Shown: positions 10,286-20,300 of the stretch, piece after piece
Numbering within the stretch: position 1 is the first letter of the stretch
How the letters are laid out: every line of letters starts with the position of its first letter
Assembly: GCF_900091555.1 (NCBI RefSeq)
Contig: NZ_FMCX01000007.1
Location: 62,001-126,000, forward strand
DNA: 64,000 nt
Source of the DNA: Micromonospora mirobrigensis
GTDB taxonomy: Bacteria; Actinomycetota; Actinomycetes; Mycobacteriales; Micromonosporaceae
Direction: 5' to 3'
The notes under the pieces: model-generated
The model's input: the letters and a program-made list of their open reading frames with translations, nothing else
What the model was told of the DNA's origin: nothing
Database searches by the model: none
Program-made: the position numbers and the translations under genes

Positions 10286-13200
10286 CTATTTACCACTTAT
10301 TTTTCTCCATATCACTCTGACGCAAATTGCGCACGCAACCAGCGCGCCTCCGAGGCTGGCATTGGGGTCGGCGGAACTGGCCAGCTGAGGCGGGTTTGGA
10401 ACGGAAGAGGTAGACATCTTCCCGACGCCGTCGATCGCCTTGACGGCATCCTTCGATCGCTTGTCAGCCTTACCTGCGTCGGCTGCCGTCTCGTCGCCGG
10501 CTCGGGTACGAGCGGTTCCGATTTCAGGTACGCGCTTCGGCGGATCAAGCTTCACCCGCATCGGTCCGCCAGTCGCGCACTCACACGTGTCGAGGTGATT
10601 GGGAATCGTGCCGCCGCAGTTGTGTACGAGTACGGTGGCCCGGCCCGAGACGACGTTATACGTGTGCATGTCAGCGACGGTGAGGTCGTGCATGACCTCC
10701 GCGCCGGAGTACGACCGGACGGACTTGACCGCCACCTCGCTGCCGTCAAGCGCGCGAAGCCGTTCGCCGACCCGCAGATCGGCCGCGTCCACCCATTCCT
10801 GCCGATCGGCGCTCCAGAAGGGGTGGTGCTGGGTGGTCTTGAGAACCGACTCCCCGCCGCCCTCGACGAGGACAGTCAGGTCGGTCAGATCGACGTCGTT
10901 GTTGGTATGCGTCTTCGTCACCGGCCGGGGCTCGGTGGCGCCGGTCTCGGGGTCCGTGGCGAGGACCTCGTCGCCGACCTTCAGTTTCTCGATCGGCTCC
11001 TTGTCGCCATTGGCCATCAGAACCTTGGTGCCGGCGGCGAAGCTGTGCTTGATCAGGCAGGACTCGGCCTGCTGGAGGACGTCGTCGGCCCACTTGACGT
11101 CGTCGGACCACTTCATCAGGGCGCGGGCGCCCTTGGCGAGGGTGTTGGCGATCGGTTTGATCTTCTTCGCCATCTGGAGCGCCTTGCCCCAGGGCAGCAT
11201 TCCGACCAGGGTCCACGCGCAGGCGCCGAGGTCGCCGTGGATGCAGTCGAGGATGTCGTTGATGCCGAAGAAGTCGAGGAGAAGCTGCCCGCCCGCCTTG
11301 ATGATGATCGAGATGGCGTTCTGCTTCTTGACCTCCTTGGCGCGCTTGATGTCCTCGTCGCTGGGCCCGGTCTTTCCGCCGCCGCCCTTGCCGCCGCCGC
11401 CCTTGCCCGCGTTGCTGCCGCCGCCGTTGCCGTTGCCGGCATCATGGGCGGCCCGAGCCTCCGCCCACTCCTTGTCGCCGCAGCTTCCACCGCAGCCGTC
11501 GTTGTCGCCCTTGACCTCGACGTAGTTGCCGTAGAGGTCCTCGTAGTCCGCGCCCGGACCGCAGGCGTCGTCGGAGCACGCCTTCAGACCGGTCGGGTCG
11601 GCGAAGCTGATCGGGCTGTTGTTGCTGTAGGCGTAGGCGTTCCACTGCTGCGGATCGGCCAGATCCTGGATCGGGTCCACCGAGACGAACCGGCCGAGGC
11701 CGGGGTCGTACTCGCGGGCTCCGATGTGGGTCAGGCCGGTCGGATCCTTGTCGCCGCCGACGAAGCCCTTCGAGTTGCTCCACTGCGGCTGGGTGCCACG
11801 CGGATCCCCGTACGGGGTCTGCCGCCGGACGGTGACCTGCTGGCCGGCGGCGTCGATCCCGACCTGCTGGGTGCCCTGGTGGTCGGAGTAGAGCCAGGTC
11901 AGGCCGGTGGAATTGCGGGTGGCGACCGTGGCACCGGCGAAGCTGTAGTAGCGGGTGCCGGTGAGCACGGTGTTGGTGGCCCGCCGGATCTCCTGCCCGG
12001 GCAGGTAGAGGGTGGTGCCGGTGGCGTCGCGCCGGATCAGGCGGGTGCCGCCGGCGTCGTAGATGTTTGTCTCCAGCGACTGGCCGGCTGCGGTCACCGA
12101 GGCGAGCCTGCCCTCGCTGTTCCAGCTCAGCACCTGCGAGTTGCTGCCGGTGGCGCAGTCGTTGGCGGCGGCGCTCGCCGGGCGGCAGGCCATGTTGCCG
12201 GCGTTGTCGTAGCCGTACTTCGTGGTGACGGCCGACTGACCGGGCGCCTGGGTGGCGACCGACGTGACGGCGTGCGGGCGGACCACGTCCTTGCCGCTGG
12301 TGGGCGAGGTGTAGGTGCGGACCGTGTCACCGAGGGTGGTGTGGGCGGTCTCGGTACGCCGGTTGCCGACGTCGTCGACGGACCAGTCGTACCAGTAGGG
12401 CGCCGGACCGCCGAGGTTGGCCACCGACGGCGCGGTGGCGCAGTCGACGCCCGCCTTCGGCGTCCAGGCCCGGGTCAGCCGGCGCAGCCCGTCGTAGCCG
12501 AAGCACTGGGCGTCGGCGGCGCCGACCTGCGGGGCGTCCTTGATCGAGGTGATGTTGCCGATGTCCTGGTACTGGTACGTGGTGTCCTGCACCGTGCCGG
12601 CGGCCGTCTCCGGCTGCACCTTGTACCGGTCGACCCGACGGGAGGTCAGGTCGTAGTACGTGGCGTCCTCGACGTACACCCCGCCGTTGGTCTTGCGGGT
12701 GGTCAGGCTCGGCTCACCGTAGGCGGTGTACTGCTGGCCGATGACGTAGGACCCGACGTTGATCAGGTTGGTGTTCAGCGAGGTGGGCAGGCCGGTGGTG
12801 GCGTCGTACCCGGTGGTGACCGTCTCGGTGGTCAGGCCGCCGCCGGCCGGGTAGGTGAGGCTGGTCGGGTCCCCGGTGTACGGCGAGTAGCCCATGCCGT
12901 AGCCGAAGGTCCCGGACAGGCCGTTGCCCTCGACGGTGGGGATGACGTACTGGGTGCCGGTGGGCTGGTAGCGGGTGTTGAACCCGGTGACCCGGTTGGT
13001 GTAGGCGTACGTCGTGCCGCTCGTCGCCTCGTAGCGGGTGCTCTGGGTGAGCTGCCCGCGCACGGTCTGGCCGGTGTACAGCTTGTCGTAGGTCCACTCG
13101 GCCCGCTTGTTGGCCGCCGCGATGGATCCCTCGTAGAGGCCGGTGCGCCGGCCGATCGAGTCGTACTCGTTGAGCAACACCTTGCCGTTGGCGTCGGTGG

Positions 13201-16200
13201 TCTTCGACGGCTCGTCGTAGTCGTTGTACTCGGTGGTCGTCGTGCCCTTGTCCGGGTCCTTGGCGGTGATCTGCCGGCCCTTGACGTCGTAGGCGTTGAC
13301 CCACTCGTTGCCCAGCGAGTCGGTGACCCGCTCCAGCTGGTCCTTCCTGTTGTAGCTGTACTTCGTGGACAGGTCGGGCTTGACCTGGGTGGGGTCGACC
13401 CGCTGGAGCAGCTCGACCGTGCGGCCCTGGGCGTCGGTCTTCGCCGTGGTGACGGTGCCGCCGGCCGGCGGGGTCACCCTGGTGGAGTCACCGAGGTACT
13501 GGGTGGTGGTCCGCCACTTCTCGACCAGGTTGGTCACCCCGTCGGTGCCGAAGAAGATCTGGTCGGTGGCCCGGGACGCGTTGTCGTAGACCGTCCTGGT
13601 CAGCGCCGGGACGGACCACTCCGGCTCCCACCAGAGCCCGCCCGCCGCCGTGCCCGGCTCGACGTGCGGCTGGTAGCTGGTGACCGCGCGGCCGGCCTTG
13701 TCGTAGAGGGTGTCGGTGACGACCCGACCACCGCCGACCGCGGCCGCCTGGCTCTGCCGGGGGCGGAGGAAGGCGTCGAAGATCTGGTACGAGGTGAGGT
13801 AGCCGCCGCCCGCGTTCAGCTTGCTGCTCTTGACGTACGGGTAGGCGTCCCGGTTGGCGGCGAAGACGTAGCTGTGCTGCACCGACGGGCTGGTGGGGTG
13901 GTCGACCTTGGCCCAGCCGATCTCCCAGCCGCGGGCCAGCCGCCCGGACGGGTCGTACTCCATGTCCGAGACCCGGCCGTTGTAGTCGGTGGTCCGGCTC
14001 GGCGAGCCCCAGTACGGCAGCTGGTCGATGCTGGTGGTCCACGGCGTGGTGCCGCCGTTGGGATCCGGCGAGCTGGTGGTCACCCGGGTCACCGGTCCGC
14101 CGGAGGCCGGCGTGTAGGTGGTGGTGGCCGTGTTGTTCCGGTCGTCGGTGGCGGTGGCCGGGCGGCCGAAGGTGTCGAAGGTCGCCTTGCTCACGGTCTG
14201 CCAGACGGTGCCGGCGGCGGCCGACCAGTCCTTGAGCTTGTCGACCCGGGTCACGGCGCCGTAGCTGGGTGCGGTGTCCGGGCTGGTCGCGCCGTCGTAG
14301 AACTTCTGCTCGTCGGCGAGCACGTCCGCGGTGCTGGTCGGCGCTACACCGCACTTCAGCGCGACGGCCGTGGTCCGCTTGACCAGCTGGGTGAGGTTCT
14401 TGCCGGTGTTCCGGTTGAACGAGTAGGTGTAGCACTTCTCGTCACCGGTCTTGGCCAGGTCACCGTTGTCCTGCGCGGAGACGGTGGTGCCGTAGGTGTC
14501 GTCGAAGGTGGACTCGGTGCTGGTTACCCGCCAGCCACCGGCGCCGTTGACGCCGAGCGCGGTGCCGGTGTAGCTGACCCGGGTGTTGGTCCAGCGGGAG
14601 GTCACCGTGTCGCCGTTGATGGTGCGGGTGGCCAGGGCGGACGAGCGCCACGGCACGTTGACCGTCTTGGAGACCGGCCGGGAGGTGTCGCCGTCGTAGA
14701 CGACCTGCTCGCGGACCATGCCGGCGAACTGGTCCTCGTCGTACACGGTCTCGCTGCCCAGTGACGCGCCGACCGTCACGTTGCGCGTTCCACCGGTGGT
14801 GGAGGCCTTGTCGCCGTGCATGCCCCGCAGGAACGTGGTGCGGCTCAGCGTCTGGGCCGGCGCGTCGCCCTTGCGGGTCTCCACCTGGGCGTAGCCGCGG
14901 AACTGGTTCCACGTCTTGCGGCGCGGCTTGATCATGCCGTTGTCGTCGGCGTAGTGCCAGGCGGCCCCGCCGAGGTAGCTGTAGAAGGTGTTCTGCACCG
15001 GCTGGCCGTGGTCGGTGCCGCCGACGACGACCATCAGGTCGGACTCGGAGACCTGGGTGACCACGTACTTGTGCCACCACTCGGTGATCTCCGGCCCGTC
15101 GTAGTCGTACGGGTCCGGGGTGATCACCGGGTAGCAGCGCCGGGTGTTGCCGTAGGTGGTGGCGGGCAGGTTGCCCGAGGTGCAGTCCGGCAGGCTGTAG
15201 GTCACCTGGATCTTGCTGCCGGTCTCGGTGACGATGTTGCCCATCCGCATGCGGTTGTTCGTGGTGTTGTTCTTGGTCAACACCCGGTTGGGCAGCGAGA
15301 CCGGCTCGAAGGTGACCGGCGGCATGGTGTCGGTGCCGCCGACCAGGCCGGCCCGGACGATCGAGGTCAGCCACATGCCGGCGTGGTCGCTGCCGTCACC
15401 GACCGCGGGCCAGCTGTGGTTCAGCGTCCACGACTCGACGGGCTGCCAGGCCGGGGTGGCCTTGGTGGTGTCCCACACCTGGGTGGTGATCTTCGACAGC
15501 CGCTTGGTCGACCAGAACGTGGGCGCGTAGTTCTCCCCGCAGTTCGCCGCGGCGGAGGTGCACTCCTGGTCCCAGGGGACGTCCTTCCAGTGCGCCGCGT
15601 CGTGGATCGAGCAGCTCGCGTCGCAGCGGTCGGCGACGGTGAAGAGCACCTGCGCGGTCGGGTTGACCGAACGGTCGGTGGCGCCCCGGTCCCAGGTGCC
15701 GTAGTCGATGCGCTTGAGCGTGCCGCCCCGGTCGTAGTTGGCCTTGCTGGTGGAGGTGGCGTTGCGCGCGTAGTAGTTGCCCTCGGGGGTGTACCAGTAG
15801 GACATGGTGTTGCCGCGCGGGTCGACCACGTAGTCGAGGTTCCAGCGCCACGCCTGGTCGCAGAAGGACGAGGCGAAGCTGGTGTTGTAGCAGGGCTCGC
15901 CGGACTGGTTACCGGCCACCGGCACGGTCCACGCCGAGTCGGTCACGGCGCTCTGACCGGGCAGGTTGTGCATGCCGAAGAAGTACTGGGTGCCGTCGGT
16001 CGTGGTGACCTTCCAGTACTCACCGTTGTTGTCGCCGTTGGTGGCGCCGGTGAGCTTCTCGATCTTGGAGCCGTCCTCGGTGCGGCCGTGCCACCCCTTG
16101 CCGGCCTCGTAGACCAGCTCGGTGCCGCGGCCGTTGAGCGACATGGTGGCGTTCTCCGAGCGCCAGCACTGGTCACCGGTGCGGTTGGTGCTGTTGTTGC

Positions 16201-17242
16201 CGCCGGTCATGTCGTCCGAGCAGCCGACGTAGCCGCGCTCGATGTAGCCGGGCCAGAAGTCGAAGCCCTCGCCGATCCAGGACGGCTGGCTGTTCGACGC
16301 GTCCGACTGCCCGTCGACGGTGTCGGAGGAGTAGGCCAGGCCCAGGCTGGGCGCCGGGCCGCCGATCGACGGCGGCACCCGCATCGGGTACGACCAGGAG
16401 AAGCCGCCCGTCGAGGTGCCCGCCGACCAGGTCGAGCTGACCGAGAGCGGGGTGGCGGCCAGGTCGCCCTGCGTGCCGGAGGCACCGGCCGCCAACGCCA
16501 CCAGGGTGGACGCCGCGGCGGTGGTCCGCGCCCCGGAAACGGATGCCGGCAGCGGCACCTCGGCGCTCACCGAGCCGCCCTCGTTGCGCGACGTCAGCGG
16601 CGTGGCCGAACACCCGGCCCGCTCCGGTGTGCTCAACGCGCACTCCGGCACCCGCCACAGCTTCAGGCGGGAGGACCAGTTGGCGCCGTACGCGTTCTTG
16701 AAGGCCCGGTAGTCCACCGAGACCTGCGCCGTGGCCGGTCCGGCGGTCCGGGCCGACGCGGTCGTCGTGGCCTGTCCCCCCACCCGCAGCAGCAGGCCGT
16801 CGCGCCACTGCTCGGGCACCGCGGCGCGGTCCAGGAGTTCCACCGAGACCGACCGGGTGCCGGCACCGGCCGCGCCGGTCGCCCGGCCGACCGTGACCGG
16901 CAGGTTGCCGGCCCGCGTCGTCGGCGCGGTCGCCGCACGGGCGCCGGGTGACGTCGCCGGCAGCTCCACCGACGCCTTACCGGGGGCGGGCCAGACCGGG
17001 GCGGCGAGGTCGGCGCTGCGCACCGGGCGGTCGGGCCGGGCCCGACCCTTCGCCGGCGCGCCGTCGGCGTCCAGCTTCTCCTGCTGGGCGCTCAGGTGGG
17101 GTTTCGGCTTGACGGCCGCCTGCGCCGGCGCCGTCAGCGCCCCCGCCACCAGCGCCCCGCTCAACACGAATGCCAGGCCGCCACTGAGGCGGCGTTTCAC
17201 CACAAAATTGGATATAACAGACATTGAACCTGTGCGTGTCAC
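10286..17242 (-). CDS. RHS polymorphic toxin with pretoxin HINT domain and C-terminal tip, complete copy
   Basis: About 2318 residues. The GTG at 17242 has GGAG six bases upstream; the ATG at 17224 (MSVISNFVVKRR, then a hydrophobic signal core ending in AQAA) is the alternative. A long YD-repeat shell follows, closed by the RHS-associated core (GAREYDPGLGRFVSVDP, then FADPTGL). After it come a Gly/Lys linker, a hydrophobic helix (LLLDFFGINDIL), and a pretoxin HINT domain from SFAAGTKVLMANGD to TVLVHNC, the usual Asn-Cys self-cleavage end. The last about 108 residues (CGGTIPNHLDTCECATGG to a hydrophobic, basic end VIWRKISGK) match no toxin family I know. Role inferred: contact-dependent toxin, autoproteolytically released. 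The ORF at 9707-10156 is the likely immunity partner. Confidence 0.9.
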   Translation of the reverse strand: MTRTGSMSVISNFVVKRRLSGGLAFVLSGALVAGALTAPAQAAVKPKPHLSAQQEKLDADGAPAKGRARPDRPVRSADLAAPVWPAPGKASVELPATSPGARAATAPTTRAGNLPVTVGRATGAAGAGTRSVSVELLDRAAVPEQWRDGLLLRVGGQATTTASARTAGPATAQVSVDYRAFKNAYGANWSSRLKLWRVPECALSTPERAGCSATPLTSRNEGGSVSAEVPLPASVSGARTTAAASTLVALAAGASGTQGDLAATPLSVSSTWSAGTSTGGFSWSYPMRVPPSIGGPAPSLGLAYSSDTVDGQSDASNSQPSWIGEGFDFWPGYIERGYVGCSDDMTGGNNSTNRTGDQCWRSENATMSLNGRGTELVYEAGKGWHGRTEDGSKIEKLTGATNGDNNGEYWKVTTTDGTQYFFGMHNLPGQSAVTDSAWTVPVAGNQSGEPCYNTSFASSFCDQAWRWNLDYVVDPRGNTMSYWYTPEGNYYARNATSTSKANYDRGGTLKRIDYGTWDRGATDRSVNPTAQVLFTVADRCDASCSIHDAAHWKDVPWDQECTSAAANCGENYAPTFWSTKRLSKITTQVWDTTKATPAWQPVESWTLNHSWPAVGDGSDHAGMWLTSIVRAGLVGGTDTMPPVTFEPVSLPNRVLTKNNTTNNRMRMGNIVTETGSKIQVTYSLPDCTSGNLPATTYGNTRRCYPVITPDPYDYDGPEITEWWHKYVVTQVSESDLMVVVGGTDHGQPVQNTFYSYLGGAAWHYADDNGMIKPRRKTWNQFRGYAQVETRKGDAPAQTLSRTTFLRGMHGDKASTTGGTRNVTVGASLGSETVYDEDQFAGMVREQVVYDGDTSRPVSKTVNVPWRSSALATRTINGDTVTSRWTNTRVSYTGTALGVNGAGGWRVTSTESTFDDTYGTTVSAQDNGDLAKTGDEKCYTYSFNRNTGKNLTQLVKRTTAVALKCGVAPTSTADVLADEQKFYDGATSPDTAPSYGAVTRVDKLKDWSAAAGTVWQTVSKATFDTFGRPATATDDRNNTATTTYTPASGGPVTRVTTSSPDPNGGTTPWTTSIDQLPYWGSPSRTTDYNGRVSDMEYDPSGRLARGWEIGWAKVDHPTSPSVQHSYVFAANRDAYPYVKSSKLNAGGGYLTSYQIFDAFLRPRQSQAAAVGGGRVVTDTLYDKAGRAVTSYQPHVEPGTAAGGLWWEPEWSVPALTRTVYDNASRATDQIFFGTDGVTNLVEKWRTTTQYLGDSTRVTPPAGGTVTTAKTDAQGRTVELLQRVDPTQVKPDLSTKYSYNRKDQLERVTDSLGNEWVNAYDVKGRQITAKDPDKGTTTTEYNDYDEPSKTTDANGKVLLNEYDSIGRRTGLYEGSIAAANKRAEWTYDKLYTGQTVRGQLTQSTRYEATSGTTYAYTNRVTGFNTRYQPTGTQYVIPTVEGNGLSGTFGYGMGYSPYTGDPTSLTYPAGGGLTTETVTTGYDATTGLPTSLNTNLINVGSYVIGQQYTAYGEPSLTTRKTNGGVYVEDATYYDLTSRRVDRYKVQPETAAGTVQDTTYQYQDIGNITSIKDAPQVGAADAQCFGYDGLRRLTRAWTPKAGVDCATAPSVANLGGPAPYWYDWSVDDVGNRRTETAHTTLGDTVRTYTSPTSGKDVVRPHAVTSVATQAPGQSAVTTKYGYDNAGNMACRPASAAANDCATGSNSQVLSWNSEGRLASVTAAGQSLETNIYDAGGTRLIRRDATGTTLYLPGQEIRRATNTVLTGTRYYSFAGATVATRNSTGLTWLYSDHQGTQQVGIDAAGQQVTVRRQTPYGDPRGTQPQWSNSKGFVGGDKDPTGLTHIGAREYDPGLGRFVSVDPIQDLADPQQWNAYAYSNNSPISFADPTGLKACSDDACGPGADYEDLYGNYVEVKGDNDGCGGSCGDKEWAEARAAHDAGNGNGGGSNAGKGGGGKGGGGKTGPSDEDIKRAKEVKKQNAISIIIKAGGQLLLDFFGINDILDCIHGDLGACAWTLVGMLPWGKALQMAKKIKPIANTLAKGARALMKWSDDVKWADDVLQQAESCLIKHSFAAGTKVLMANGDKEPIEKLKVGDEVLATDPETGATEPRPVTKTHTNNDVDLTDLTVLVEGGGESVLKTTQHHPFWSADRQEWVDAADLRVGERLRALDGSEVAVKSVRSYSGAEVMHDLTVADMHTYNVVSGRATVLVHNCGGTIPNHLDTCECATGGPMRVKLDPPKRVPEIGTARTRAGDETAADAGKADKRSKDAVKAIDGVGKMSTSSVPNPPQLASSADPNASLGGALVACAICVRVIWRKISGK

Positions 17243-17288
17243 CCAGATCTCCAGTCTTCGAAGGAGCTGACGGATCAGGTCGGGGGGC

Positions 17289-17324
17289 GGTGGTGCGCCG
17301 ACTCGGTCGAGTCGGCGCACCACC
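17289..17324 (-). terminator. 16-bp perfect hairpin between LamG and RHS genes (copy 1)
   Basis: A 16-bp perfect inverted repeat (17289-17304 with 17309-17324) around a GGTC loop, ten bases past the LamG stop and about 45 bases before the RHS start. There is no U-tract. It sits at the same position as the hairpin at 5562-5595 but has a different sequence, suggesting maintained structure. Terminator or attenuator role is inferred. Confidence 0.55.
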
Positions 17325-17334
17325 GCAGAGCCGA

Positions 17335-20300
17335 TTACTCGATCGGCGTGACGACGTCGCCGGCGTACTTCTCGTTGATCTTCTTGACCTCGACGTCGGT
17401 CAGCGCGCCCTGGAAGAGACCCAGGTTGCCGACGTCACCCTGCACCAGATCCACCACCTGCGGGGTGGTCGTCGAGGTGTAGCGGGCGGCGCCCACGAAG
17501 AGCGGACCGGTGGCGCCGAACGCGCCGGTGAAGGCGGTGGGGAACGGAAGCTTCGCCACCAGGTCCCCGTTGACGTAGAGGCGGGACTCCCGGCGGCCCC
17601 GGTCGTAGACCCCGACCAGGTGCGTCCAGTGGTTCAGGTCGTCGCTGTTGAGCAGGCCGGACTGCGCGTCCGCGGCGTTGCCGTTGAGCGGGGTGCTGTC
17701 AACGCCGAAGAGGCTGAAGCACCAACGGTTCTCCAGCGTCCCGCTGATGTTCTTCGTCCGCAGGCCGAGGTAGAACGCCGACTGCTTCGCCCCGGCCTGG
17801 GCGACCGCCGTCTGGGTGGAGCCCAGCGACTCGGGCCGCATCCACACCGACACCGAGAACGAGTCCTCGGTGCGCAGCACCGGGGTCTCCTGCCAGTTGC
17901 CGCCGCCCACGTCCCTGAGCGAACGGCCGTACTCGATGGTCGCCTGGCTCGGGTCGGCGAGCGCGTGCGAGTCGAAGGAGAGGAAGTCGCGCCCGTCGCT
18001 GCCGACATCGGTGCCCAGGGTCAGCGCCAGCCGGCGGCCGAACTGCCCCGCCTCCGGCGCGTTGCACAGCGTCGGATCGGTCGACTCCTGCCAGCACGGG
18101 GTCGCGCCGGTGAAGTTCCAGTCGCCGACCTGGACCGAGCTGAGCATGCCCGGCTCGTCGAAGCCGCCGGAGGTGGGGTCCTCCTTGAGCTGGCCGGTGA
18201 AGTCCTGCGGCACGACCGCGCGGTCGAAGATCTGCACGTCGGCGAGCTGACCCTGCCAGTACTTCGTGGTCGCGGCCGAGTAGTGCCACTCACGCCCCAC
18301 CGAGATCCGGCGGGCCGTCGGCCACGGCTTCAGGCTGCCGTCGAGACCCAGCGCCGTCGAGGCGACCTGGACGCCGTTGACGTAGAGGACGAAGGTGCCG
18401 GCGGCCGCGTCGTAGGCGCCCGCGACGTGGGTCCAGACCCCCATCGTCGGCGACGTCGGGGCCACCGCCGTCGCGTACGCGGTGGTGGGGTTGGCGTCCA
18501 CCGTGTGCGCCCAGATCGCGAACTTCTTCCGCCCGCCGTCGGCCAGGTAGCCGAGGGTGAAGCTGGAGGTGGTGTCGCCCTCCTGCGACACGATCACCCG
18601 GTTGTCGGTGGGCAGGGCGTCGCCCTGCTTGCCGAGCTTCACCCAGGCCGCCATGCTGAACGACTTGCTCCGGTCGATCACCGGCGCACCGGTGGAGGCG
18701 TACGAGGTCGCGCCGTTGAAGTCCACGGTCTGACCGCCGACCAGCCGGACGTCGCTCGCCCAGGCCGTGCCGGACGGGGTGAGCGGGGTGTCGCCGGCCA
18801 GCGCCGGCTGGCTGTCGGCGAGCGCCTGCGCCTGCGTCACACCGGGGAAGCTCTCCAGGCCCCAGCGGGCCACCGCGGGTGACGGGCGGTCGGCCGTGAA
18901 CTCGACCGATCCGTGGCCCTCGTTGCCGGCCCCGTCGATCGCGTCGACGTGCAGGGTGTTCATGCCGTACTTGGGCACGACGACCGAGGCGCCGCCGACC
19001 TGGTAGCAGACGGATCCGCCGCCCACGACCCCGACGCAGGCGCGACTGGCGGGCACTTCGATGGTCGGCGACGTCCAGCCGTAGTGGAACTTGGTCACCG
19101 TCAGGTCCGTGGTCTTGAAGCCGAAGGAGGCCACCGTGCCGGGCAGCGGCCTCGGGTTGGCCGAGGACAACTCGACGGTCACCGGCGGGACCTTGCGGTC
19201 GACGGTGAACTCACACCACGCCGACCAGGCGCCCGTCTTGCTGTACGGCGCCGGGTCGGTGGCCCGGGCCCGGAAGGCGTACGACACGCCGTCGACCACC
19301 CCGGAGAGCCCGGCGGTGGTGGACCGCCCGTTCGCCGGCACCGACGCGCCCGCCGGGGCCGTCTTGCGCGGGGTGGCGTCGTTGTAGGTGCCGGTGCTGG
19401 GGATCTGCAACCACTCGTACGCGGTCCGCAGCGCCTGGGTGGTGTCGGCGTCCCGGAAGATCGCCGACAGGGTCGGCGTCGGGCTGCCGATGGCGATGCG
19501 CTGCCCGCTCACACAGGCCACTCCGCCGGCCTGAAGGTTGGTCGGCGCGCCGGGGATGTTGTCGAAGTCGACGACGAGCTTGGCGTTGTTCGGGAAGAAC
19601 TTCTTCCACCGGTCGGTGGTGGACTCACCCGAACCGTTGGTGGCGCTGCACGCGCAGAAGCCGAGGGTGATGTTGGACCAGCCGTTGGTGGCGTGGCTCT
19701 GGATGACGCTGGTGACCGAGGAGCCGGTGAAGTTCACCGTCATGTCGGGCTGCGGCGAGTCGGAGCAGCCCGAGCCCTCGTTGGCGTGGGAGTTGGCCGA
19801 CGACTTCAGGCCGATCAGCCCCGGCGCCCACTTCGTCCGCGGCGTCGAGGCGATGCCGGCGGTGTGGAACAGGTAGGTGGGCGTGTCCGTGCAGGACCAG
19901 GAGTGGTCGAGCTTCATCTGCACGTAGGCCGACTGGATGTGCTTGCTCTTGAGCGCGCCGACCGGGAAGTCGAAGTAGGACCGGTAGATCTTCCCGCTGT
20001 CCGGGTCCCGGCCGACCCGCGCCACCGAGAGGTCGGAGTTGTTGCTGTTGTCGTTCGTCGCGTAAGCCCAGCGGGTCTTCCCCGTCGACCAGGCCGGATC
20101 GATGAACACCGGGAACGCGGTGGCCCCGGCGAGCAGCTTGGCGTCCGGACGCAGCACCAGGTCGCCGCCGGCGACCTCGACGCCGACGGCGGCGGTCCGG
20201 GCGACGTCACCCGGCGCCACCGCCGAGGACCGGCTCGGCGACCCGCCGCCCTGATCCGCGCCGCTCGCGGCCAGCGATCGGGCCGAGGTGGCGGACGGGG

